From Chryseobacterium cucumeris (lineage in GTDB: Bacteria; Bacteroidota; Bacteroidia; Flavobacteriales; Weeksellaceae), in the NCBI RefSeq assembly GCF_001593385.1, contig NZ_LUVZ01000043.1, positions 62,001 through 126,000 of the forward strand: a stretch of 64,000 nucleotides of DNA, given 5' to 3'. The notes under the pieces are model-generated. The model was not told the DNA's origin. It worked only from the letters and a program-made list of their open reading frames with translations, and did no database searches. Below are positions 25,077-32,697 of the stretch, piece after piece. Every line of letters begins with the position of its first letter. The first letter of the stretch is position 1. The translations under genes were made by a program, and so were the position numbers.

Positions 25077-25850
25077 ATGCAGAATTTAAGAACTGTAACC
25101 GTGATGCGTTACATTCTGCCCTTGAGAGAAGGAGGATCTCTTCCGGCTCTGGCAGAAGCTGATGATGATTTCAAATATGTTTTAAAATTCCGTGGCGCAG
25201 GCCATGGGGTAAAAATGCTGATTTCCGAACTGTTGGGCGGGAAAATTACCGAAGCTTTGGGACTTAAAATTCCTGAACTTGTTTTCGTTAATCTTGATGC
25301 TGATTTCGGAAGAACGGAAGCCGATGAGGAAATACAGGATCTTCTGAAGTTTTCTGAAGGTCTGAATCTTGGGTTACATTATCTTTCCGGTTCTATTACA
25401 TATGATCCGGGAGTAAGTGTGGATCCGCTTCTTGCTTCAAAAATAGTATGGCTGGATGCATTCATTACCAACATCGACCGTACTTTTAAAAATACCAATA
25501 TGCTGATGTGGCATAAAGAACTTTGGATCATCGATAATGGTGCTTCGTTCTACTTTCACCACTCATGGCAGAATTTTGATGCAGCGGCCAAAACGCCTTT
25601 CAAATATGTGAAAGATCATGTGCTTCTTCCTAAGGCCAAAATGCTTGATGAAGCGGATAAATTTGCCCACGAAGTTTTGAATGACACTCTTTTCAGAAAT
25701 ATTGTCAATATGATTCCTGAAGACTGGTTACACTGGAATGATGCTGACGAAACGCCAGAAGAAATCCGTGAGATCTATTTTCAGTTTATGAAAACCAGAT
25801 TAGAAAATTCTCAAATCTTTGTAAACGAAGCGAAAAATGCAAGAGGATAA
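25077..25850 (+). CDS. HipA-like kinase domain protein
   Basis: 257 residues with a stand-alone HipA-like kinase fold. Visible kinase marks: YVLKF with a Lys (K37) for ATP, DAFITNIDRTFKNTNML (127-143) with catalytic Asp134 and the Asn metal ligand, and WIIDNGASF with Asp153. Family HipA kinases phosphorylate tRNA synthetases and are usually toxins with a HipB DNA-binding antitoxin; here no HipB is present. Instead the 3' end overlaps by 14 bases a DUF3037 gene, a known neighbour of this compact kinase group. The target is unknown. Start context suggests a leaderless mRNA. Confidence 0.85.
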   Translation: MQNLRTVTVMRYILPLREGGSLPALAEADDDFKYVLKFRGAGHGVKMLISELLGGKITEALGLKIPELVFVNLDADFGRTEADEEIQDLLKFSEGLNLGLHYLSGSITYDPGVSVDPLLASKIVWLDAFITNIDRTFKNTNMLMWHKELWIIDNGASFYFHHSWQNFDAAAKTPFKYVKDHVLLPKAKMLDEADKFAHEVLNDTLFRNIVNMIPEDWLHWNDADETPEEIREIYFQFMKTRLENSQIFVNEAKNARG

Positions 25851-26220
25851 AATATATGAATATGCGGTAATACGCCTGGTACCTAAAGTTGAAAGAGAAG
25901 AATTTTTCAATATCGGACTGGTGATGTTTTCCAAGAAGGAAAAATTCATCAGAGTGGAATTCTATTTATGTCCGGACAAATTTAAACTGATGCACAGCAA
26001 ACTGGATTACGATGATATCATCCACAATCTTGAAAGCTTTCAAAAAATTGCTAACGGTGAGAAAGATGGCGGTCCTATTGCTTTTCTTGATATTCCGGAA
26101 CGTTTCCGATGGCTGACAGCGGTAAGAAGTTCTGTAGTCCAGACCTCAAGACCTCATCCGGGAAAATCAAAGGATCTGAATGTCACTTTTGGTAAGCTTT
26201 TTGAGGAGTTAGTAAAGTAA
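25837..26220 (+). CDS. DUF3037 family protein
   Basis: 127 residues of DUF3037; no signal peptide and no membrane segment. EYAVIRLVPKVEREEFFNIG (8-27) and a C-terminal SSVVQTSRPHPGKSKDL are the family's conserved stretches. It overlaps the HipA-like kinase gene by 14 bases in another frame, so the two are co-expressed and probably work together, possibly as kinase and partner or inhibitor. Family function is not established. Confidence 0.85.
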   Translation: MQEDKIYEYAVIRLVPKVEREEFFNIGLVMFSKKEKFIRVEFYLCPDKFKLMHSKLDYDDIIHNLESFQKIANGEKDGGPIAFLDIPERFRWLTAVRSSVVQTSRPHPGKSKDLNVTFGKLFEELVK

Positions 26221-26241
26221 CACTTTTCTTAAAAATTTATT

Positions 26242-27276
26242 ATGAATTTATCGACAAACAACATATCAATCTACAGGTTTTTCACAAACCTGTTTTTTGT
26301 TTTAATTATAGGATTTTCTAATTTATTTTTTTCACAAGAATTACCGTTAAGACCAAACAAAGCTTCTGCTATAAAAAGTACATTACTTCCTGAAATTGCA
26401 GCAGTTTCCGAAGATATCGTCTACAAAACAAACAAAAAGGGGAAACCTCTCGCTCTTGATCTCTATACTCCCAAGAATGCCACCACTGAAAAGCTTCCGG
26501 TATTGATCTACGTTCATGGAGGCGGATGGGTAGAAGGTGACAAAGTGGTAAATGCAGATAATTATCTTGAAACGACTGTAAAAAAACTGATAAACAAACA
26601 ATATGCGGTGATCAGTATTAATTATACGCTTTTAAGTGACAGCATTCATTTTCCTTTGCCTCTGGAAGACACCAAAGATGCCATAAGGTGGGTAAGAAAA
26701 AATGCAGAGAAATATCATTTCGACCCCAATAATATCGGGTTATTCGGGGCTTCTGCCGGAGCTCATCTTTCTCTGATGGCAGCCTATACACCAGACAATA
26801 CTTATCTGGGTAATCCGGAACTTTCCTCTTATTCGGCTAAGGTGAATTATGTGATTGATCACTATGGCCCTGCAGACCTCAACAAACTTTTCCACACCAA
26901 ATTAGGCACAATCCCGGTAGCACTCATTGGATTAATGTCCAAAAAAATTGTCGGTTTACAGGAGAATCTTGTCAAAGGAATTTCCGGGTTTGATATCAGA
27001 AAAAATCAGGACAGTGCTATTGACTATCTTAAAACGATTTCCCCTGCCTATTTTGTTTCCGGAGGAGTTCCAACTTTGATTGTTCAGGGGAATAATGATA
27101 AAATTGTCCCTTTAAGCCAGTCTAAAAAGCTTCACAGAAAATTAAACAGAGCTAAAATACAGAACTCATTGATCGTCGTTGATGGCGGAGTCCATGGCTT
27201 TGGCACCACTGATAAAGCTTATCTGGATCAAATTACGGATCAGATGGTGGAATTCATTCTTTCACAGAAGAAGTAA
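26242..27276 (+). CDS. secreted carboxylesterase-type alpha/beta hydrolase
   Basis: 344 residues with a signal peptide or anchor in the first 31 residues, then a hormone-sensitive-lipase/BD-FAE-like hydrolase. HGGGW (92-96) forms the oxyanion hole, GASAGAH holds the nucleophile S171, and GNNDKIVP and GGVHGFG give the acid and His. Likely a periplasmic or surface esterase. It starts 21 bases after the DUF3037 gene and could belong to the same transcript, but its function seems unrelated. Substrate not known. Confidence 0.9.
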   Translation: MNLSTNNISIYRFFTNLFFVLIIGFSNLFFSQELPLRPNKASAIKSTLLPEIAAVSEDIVYKTNKKGKPLALDLYTPKNATTEKLPVLIYVHGGGWVEGDKVVNADNYLETTVKKLINKQYAVISINYTLLSDSIHFPLPLEDTKDAIRWVRKNAEKYHFDPNNIGLFGASAGAHLSLMAAYTPDNTYLGNPELSSYSAKVNYVIDHYGPADLNKLFHTKLGTIPVALIGLMSKKIVGLQENLVKGISGFDIRKNQDSAIDYLKTISPAYFVSGGVPTLIVQGNNDKIVPLSQSKKLHRKLNRAKIQNSLIVVDGGVHGFGTTDKAYLDQITDQMVEFILSQKK

Positions 27277-27344
27277 TATACATACTCTCATCAAAACACA
27301 ATTCAAATAACTATAAATCAAAACATTAACACATACAAATATAA

Positions 27345-27352
27345 TAAATTTG
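27345..27352 (+). promoter_or_regulatory. candidate -7 box of cstA
   Basis: TAAATTTG, full match, giving a leader of roughly 110 bases before the cstA ATG. The leader includes TTGTTTAA and TTAACAA half-sites that could pair. Confidence 0.4.
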
Positions 27353-27469
27353 CTAGATTGATATACATATTGATATTTTTCATTGAGAATTAATTACCTT
27401 GGCTATTGTTTAAATTATTAACAACAAAAGTACCAATAATTTAATTTTTCATCAACAAAAATAAAGAAT

Positions 27470-29311
27470 ATGGAATCTTTAAACAATATCAACGCACTTA
27501 CGCTCATCTTTGTATCTGTTCTTCTTTTTGCGATAGCTTACCGCTTTTATGGTATTTTCATTGCCAATAAAGTTCTCAGGCTCAATGACGGAAATACGAC
27601 ACCTGCTGTAGAATTTGCCGACGGTAAAGATTACGTGGCTACCAATAAAAATGTACTTTTCGGGCATCATTTTGCGGCTATTGCAGCTGCTGGTCCTTTG
27701 GTAGGACCTGTTCTTGCTGCGCAGTTCGGATATCTTCCGGGAGCTTTATGGATATTGATAGGATGCGTACTGGGAGGTGGTGTTCATGATATGATTGTGC
27801 TCTTTGCTTCAGTGAGACATAAAGGGCAAAGTCTAGCCACGATTGCTTCCAAAGAAATCGGGAAAGCAACGGGTACGGTGGCGGGTTTTGCAATCCTCTT
27901 CATTTTGATTCTTACGCTGGCAGGTTTATCTTTGGCTTGTATCAACGCGATGCACGAAGCTTCATGGTCTCTTTTTACAGTAATCATTACGATGCCTATT
28001 GCTATTATTATGGGATTGATTATGCGTTATAAAAAGAACAGTGTCCTGTTTGCAAGTATTCTGGGAGGAATTCTTCTGATTGCAGGGATTATTGGAGGAC
28101 ACACTCTGATGCAGAATCCTACGATGAATGGTTTATTTTCCTGGGATATTAAAACGATTTCTATAGCGATTCCTCTCTATGGTTTTATTGCTTCTGTATT
28201 GCCGGTATGGCTTCTCTTGGTTCCGAGAGATTATCTTTCAACTTATTTAAAAATCGGAACCATTATCATGCTGGCTATAGGAGTAATCGTTATCCATCCT
28301 ACGATACAGATGCCTGCTATCACAGCTTTTGTTAATGGAGGTGGGCCTATTATTGGCGGGCCGGTCCTTCCTTTTATTTTCATTGTAATTGCGTGTGGAG
28401 CGATTTCCGGATTCCATGCGGTGATTGCTACGGGAACCACTCCAAAAATGTTGAATAAAGAAAGGGAAATTCTTTTTGTTGGTTACGGAGCAATGCTGGT
28501 AGAAGGTTTTGTCGCATTAATGGCACTTATTGCAGCATGTACGCTGATGCCTGGTGATTATTTTGCGATCAATACTCCCAAAGAGGCTTATGATTCATTT
28601 CTGGCAGCTCATCCTTCTTTGCACGGAGTAGATATTGATTATTACTCACAGAAAATAGGTATTGATCTGTACGGCAGAACCGGAGGTGCTGTATCTCTGG
28701 CCGTGGGAATGGCCCATATCTTTAATAAAATTCCATATATGGATCAGCTGACGGCTTATTGGTATAATTTTGCCATTATGTTTGAAGCGGTATTTATTCT
28801 TACTGCTATTGATGCAGGAACCAGAGTCGGACGTTTCTTTTTACAGGAAATGCTGGGGTCCGTAGTTCCAAAATTCAATGATAAAAACTGGATTCCGGGA
28901 ATCATTATCAGCAGTCTTCTTTTCACCTTTGCCTGGGGATATCTGGTGTACACCGGAAATGTGAACAGTATCTGGCCGTTATTCGGAATCAGTAACCAAT
29001 TGCTGGCAGCCTGCGGGCTTATTGTCTGTACGACGATGCTGATCAGAATGAACAGGGGAAAATATGCTTTATGTTCGGCTATTCCAGGGGTGTTTATGGC
29101 TGGAATTACCTTTTGGGCCGGTTATATTCAGGTGACAGCCATTTATATTCCTAAAGGACAGTATTTACTGGCTGCTTTAGCGGTAACAGCCATGGTTCTG
29201 ATGCTTATTGTATTTGCAGGAGCTTTCAGAAAGTGGTATCAGCTTCTTCAAATCAAAACAACTGAAATTGACCATTATGGTGAACCAGTGAAAGAACTGG
29301 TAGAAAGATAA
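27470..29311 (+). CDS. cstA: carbon starvation protein CstA family transporter
   Basis: 613 residues, about 16 hydrophobic helices. Family hallmarks include YRFYG near residue 25, DGKDYVATNKNVLFGHHFAAIAAAGPLVGP (given as positions about 51-80) and the ISGFHAVIATGTTPKML region (about 315-331). CstA members import peptides or pyruvate under carbon limitation. The length is near that of BtsT/CstA. It stands alone between the esterase and a convergent TonB receptor. In enteric bacteria it is under CRP control; here no operator is recognised. Confidence 0.95.
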   Translation: MESLNNINALTLIFVSVLLFAIAYRFYGIFIANKVLRLNDGNTTPAVEFADGKDYVATNKNVLFGHHFAAIAAAGPLVGPVLAAQFGYLPGALWILIGCVLGGGVHDMIVLFASVRHKGQSLATIASKEIGKATGTVAGFAILFILILTLAGLSLACINAMHEASWSLFTVIITMPIAIIMGLIMRYKKNSVLFASILGGILLIAGIIGGHTLMQNPTMNGLFSWDIKTISIAIPLYGFIASVLPVWLLLVPRDYLSTYLKIGTIIMLAIGVIVIHPTIQMPAITAFVNGGGPIIGGPVLPFIFIVIACGAISGFHAVIATGTTPKMLNKEREILFVGYGAMLVEGFVALMALIAACTLMPGDYFAINTPKEAYDSFLAAHPSLHGVDIDYYSQKIGIDLYGRTGGAVSLAVGMAHIFNKIPYMDQLTAYWYNFAIMFEAVFILTAIDAGTRVGRFFLQEMLGSVVPKFNDKNWIPGIIISSLLFTFAWGYLVYTGNVNSIWPLFGISNQLLAACGLIVCTTMLIRMNRGKYALCSAIPGVFMAGITFWAGYIQVTAIYIPKGQYLLAALAVTAMVLMLIVFAGAFRKWYQLLQIKTTEIDHYGEPVKELVER

Positions 29312-29332
29312 GATTCAAATTTTTTAAAGAAA

Positions 29333-29447
29333 AACCATTAAGGAGGATTGAAGAAATAAAGTATAGTTAAGATGAATCTTTCTGATTCTTAAGCTTAAAG
29401 CGAATCTTATCTTAATACTCGTACACTCTTATTACATCTTAATGGTT
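29333..29447. repeat. long imperfect hairpin element with AACCATTAAG ends
   Basis: Ends AACCATTAAG (29333-29342) and CTTAATGGTT (29438-29447) are perfect complements; inside, TTAAGATGAATC and GAATCTTATCTTAA also pair. Looks like a small MITE-like or structured repeat after cstA. Confidence 0.55.
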
Positions 29448-29480
29448 CAAAAATAAAAGTTTAATTCATATTACATAAAG

Positions 29481-29515
29481 AAAAAACAGTTCAGGATTTC
29501 TGAACTGTTTTTTTT
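29481..29515. terminator. bidirectional terminator between cstA and the TonB receptor
   Basis: 13-bp stem AAAAAACAGTTCA with its complement at 29501-29513, long A and T runs on both strands. Confidence 0.92.
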
Positions 29516-29530
29516 ATGCATTTGTTTTAT

Positions 29531-32299
29531 TTAAAAATTGAAATTCAATCTTGCAAAAACATACCTTCCATTCTGCCCAAACTGTGAAGTAGATCTTGAA
29601 TAGATGAATTGGTCATTATTGGTAGAAGCAGTAAGGTTTTTCGTTGGATAGATATCAAACAAATTGTTTACTCCCAAAGTCAATCCTACATTTTTGGTAA
29701 ACTGATAAGCAGCAGATAAATCCGTAATGATCTTATCTCCGATCTGCTGGTGTTCATTAAAATCAATAATTCCGTCTCCGTTTACATCAATAATATCGGC
29801 TCCTGTTACTTTTCCGAAATAGGTATTTCTCAGATATAAACTTGCATTCTTCCATGAAAGCGTATGAGAAAGACTGGCTTTCACTCTCGGTACTGCTTCT
29901 TCCAGATACACTCTTGATTTCTCAGAGAAATATACCTTCTCCAATTGTGGAGACTGCAGAAGTCCTGCAGAATGGATATCACCAACCTGTTTTGTTTTAT
30001 TAAGGTTAATGGCAAAATTGTTATCCAACTTAAATCCAGAGAATCTGGTATTATGTGAAATTACAATGTCAACTCCTTTTGTTTCCGTATCAATGGCATT
30101 CGTAAAGAACTGCGCTGCATTGATTCCTAACTGATCATAAGCTTCCTGTGCTTTCTGAGGAACATTCGCTTTTAAGAACTGGTCTGTAAGAATAATACGG
30201 TTGTCAATTCTCGTGAAATATCCGTCTGCTGTAAAGGTAAGACTCGCTGAAGGAATTCTGTACGTAAATCCTACACTTGCTGATTTGGATGTTTCCTGCT
30301 TCAGTTTTGGCATATCCAGTAATCCTGCCAGCTGAGAATCATTACTGAATGTTCCTACTTCCAAAAGCTGATTATTCGTAAATAATGTAGAGGTTACATT
30401 ATAATAAATCTGGTGGATTGATGGCGCTCTGAATCCTGTAGATCCCGCAAATCTCACATTGAAATTAGGCGCTACTTTGATTCTTGAAGCCAGTTTATAA
30501 TTGAATGTAGACCCGAAATCCGAATAGTTTTCATATCTGGCTGCTGCATCTACTAACAACCAGTTGGTAAAGTTGAATTCCACATCTGCATAGGCTGCTA
30601 CTGACTGTCTGTTTTTATCGACTGCATTTCCAGGTTTAAACCCGTTGAATACCTGAGAACCTCCCGGAAGCGATGCTCCAAAAAAATCTGTAGGTCTTAC
30701 AGAATTTCCGTTCCAAACATTTCCAGAAACATCATAGGTCGCATAAGAAGCTTCTTCTCCCTGGGTAATTTTAAAATTCTCATAACGGTGTTCTCCGCCG
30801 AAGGCAACGTTAATCCCTTCCCATACATCATATTTTTTAGAGAAATCTAAATTGATGGTATTCTGAGAAAACCTTAAACCTCCTGCATTAAACTCTCTTG
30901 GTGAAGCAAAACGCAAAGAAGTATTTCCTGTATTCTGAATATTATAGGTAAATGAATTCTGTCCGTATGTATTACTGAAATCAATATTCCAGCCTTCCCA
31001 TTTTCCTTTGATTCCAGCTGCTAATGAGATATCCTGAATATCTGTTCCGATCTGTGGAAGGTAACCATTAGGATATAATCCTGTAAAAGTTCTGCTTTCA
31101 CTTGGTCTTCTGTAAAATCCTCCGGAAGTTCCGTGTCTTATACTATAACCTCCAAAAGTATATACTTTCCAGTTGTCACTTACAGGAATCTCAGCATTCA
31201 CAAAAAGCTGGTGATTGTTAAGCTTAGACTGCCCTACCTGCATATTAAAATCCTTTCTTGTCTGTCCTCTGTAAGCCAATTCCTGATCAGTGATATAATT
31301 AAGTTGATCTCTTGTAAAATTGGCAGATTTCAAAACATTCTGTAGCGCAGAAATGGTATTCGCTCCCTGGATTGAATTTTGCAAATCCTGAGAAAAATAA
31401 TTTACATTCTGTGCATACTGATGGATATAATTCACAAGCTGCTGTGAATTGGGAGTATTATAGATATTCGTAAAAAGAGATGAAAGGTTCACTCCGTCAT
31501 TCAAAGCACGTTGTTCAATGGCGTTATAAGCATTGTAAATAGGACCACTTTCTGTTCCTGCTCTGTACGTTGGATTTCTGAATTGTGAAGACCATGTAAT
31601 ATTAAAGAACCCTCCTTTGGTTCCGATTTTATTCCCATAGTTTAAATCCAACTGAATATTTTGTCCGTCAAAATCTCCGGTGTGGTCATTAGCTGTTGGT
31701 GTAAGATTTCCTCCATAGCTTATCTGTCCTGCCAGTTTTCTTGTATCTCTTTTCAGGTCAAGGTTGATAACACCGGCAATAGCATCAGATCCGTATTGTG
31801 CAGCCGCTCCATCTCTTAATACTTCTATTCTGTTTAAAGCAAAAGAAGGAATGGCGTTCAAATCTGTACCAACAGTTCCTCTTCCGGGTGTTCCGTTGAC
31901 GTTCACCAATGCTGAAGTATGTCTTCTTTTTCCATTCACCAAAACCAAAACCTGATCTGGTCCTAAACCTCTCAGCTGTGCAGGATCCAGGTGATCTGTT
32001 CCATCTGAATTCGTTTGAATGGTAGAAGTAAATGAAGGAGCAACCGCATTAAGAATTTGTCCGATATTGGTTTGTGGAAGGATAATAGAAGATTCTTTTA
32101 CATTGAATACATCTACAGGAACCGGACTGTCTACTTTAGATCTGGCACCGGCTCTTGAACCCAGTACGACTACTTCTTCTACAGTATTGGTTTTTATGGT
32201 GTCTTTATTTGCTTTTATGCTGTCTTTTTCCTGTCCATAAGTAAATACACCGAGGAAAAATAAAACAGAGGCCGAAAGAATAGTTTTCTTATTATTCAT
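29531..32299 (-). CDS. TonB-dependent outer membrane receptor
   Basis: 922 residues. Signal peptide (about 1-22), then plug domain (about 55-175) with SRAGARSKVDSPVPVDVF, NRIEVLRDGAAAQYGSDAIAGVINL and the QVLVLVNGKRRHTSALVN segment, and a large beta barrel ending in the usual aromatic last strand (NGRYVFARLNFNF). No carboxypeptidase-like N-domain and no SusD partner, so it is not a typical SusC. The sequence resembles the iron-complex receptor group; the ligand cannot be read. Monocistronic, with a canonical promoter at 32339-32369 and convergent terminator. Confidence 0.93.
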   Translation of the reverse strand: MNNKKTILSASVLFFLGVFTYGQEKDSIKANKDTIKTNTVEEVVVLGSRAGARSKVDSPVPVDVFNVKESSIILPQTNIGQILNAVAPSFTSTIQTNSDGTDHLDPAQLRGLGPDQVLVLVNGKRRHTSALVNVNGTPGRGTVGTDLNAIPSFALNRIEVLRDGAAAQYGSDAIAGVINLDLKRDTRKLAGQISYGGNLTPTANDHTGDFDGQNIQLDLNYGNKIGTKGGFFNITWSSQFRNPTYRAGTESGPIYNAYNAIEQRALNDGVNLSSLFTNIYNTPNSQQLVNYIHQYAQNVNYFSQDLQNSIQGANTISALQNVLKSANFTRDQLNYITDQELAYRGQTRKDFNMQVGQSKLNNHQLFVNAEIPVSDNWKVYTFGGYSIRHGTSGGFYRRPSESRTFTGLYPNGYLPQIGTDIQDISLAAGIKGKWEGWNIDFSNTYGQNSFTYNIQNTGNTSLRFASPREFNAGGLRFSQNTINLDFSKKYDVWEGINVAFGGEHRYENFKITQGEEASYATYDVSGNVWNGNSVRPTDFFGASLPGGSQVFNGFKPGNAVDKNRQSVAAYADVEFNFTNWLLVDAAARYENYSDFGSTFNYKLASRIKVAPNFNVRFAGSTGFRAPSIHQIYYNVTSTLFTNNQLLEVGTFSNDSQLAGLLDMPKLKQETSKSASVGFTYRIPSASLTFTADGYFTRIDNRIILTDQFLKANVPQKAQEAYDQLGINAAQFFTNAIDTETKGVDIVISHNTRFSGFKLDNNFAINLNKTKQVGDIHSAGLLQSPQLEKVYFSEKSRVYLEEAVPRVKASLSHTLSWKNASLYLRNTYFGKVTGADIIDVNGDGIIDFNEHQQIGDKIITDLSAAYQFTKNVGLTLGVNNLFDIYPTKNLTASTNNDQFIYSRSTSQFGQNGRYVFARLNFNF

Positions 32300-32338
32300 A
32301 GTTTAGAATTTGATTAACATTTATGTTTTTACAAGGTG

Positions 32339-32369
32339 CAAATGTAAAATTTATTTATTAGTCTACAAA
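32339..32369 (-). promoter_or_regulatory. promoter of the second TonB receptor
   Basis: Minus strand -33 TTTG (plus 32366-32369), exactly 19 bases, -7 TACATTTG (plus 32339-32346); 39 bases before the start. Confidence 0.75.
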
Positions 32370-32379
32370 ATATATAGAC

Positions 32380-32645
32380 TTTGTTTTTGTAAAAAACTAT
32401 TATCGTTTCTTTCTATCCCTCATTTAAAGTTATGATAAATTAAGGAAACATTCGTAAAAAACATTGCTTTATAGAAGATTAAATTCATAATAAATATTGA
32501 AAAATGTTACCCACGCAAAGAAATAAACTGCTTATTGATTATTCTTCCGGTTGCAACGGCACTTCGTTCAGGAGAGGATTATCTTAGCTCGCGATCGAAA
32601 AATATACACAGCGTAATAGTCACATTGCGAACATGGCGGTCAAAC
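32380..32645. other. gene-free region with a GC-richer patch
   Basis: No ORF or known RNA. Most is AT-rich, but 32540-32640 is clearly less so and contains GCTCGCGATCG and CCGGTTGCAACGG. On minus it encodes a short stop-bounded stretch (P-L-L-N-E-V-P-L-Q-P-E-E). It may be a decayed gene or mobile fragment; nothing firm. Confidence 0.3.
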
Positions 32646-32681
32646 AAAAAACGGATCCAAAAATTGAATCCGTTTCTTTTA
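32646..32681 (-). terminator. terminator of the UvrD-type helicase gene
   Basis: 8-bp stem AAACGGAT/ATCCGTTT with T-rich tail on minus strand (A-run on plus at 32645-32650). Confidence 0.8.
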
Positions 32682-32697
32682 TATTTTTATTCTGAAA

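Noticed and set aside
25077..26220. Classic HipBA toxin-antitoxin system
   Set aside because: No HipB-type helix-turn-helix gene adjoins the kinase; the neighbour is DUF3037.
29531..32299. SusC-type polysaccharide receptor
   Set aside because: No SusD gene nearby and no N-terminal carboxypeptidase-like domain is evident.
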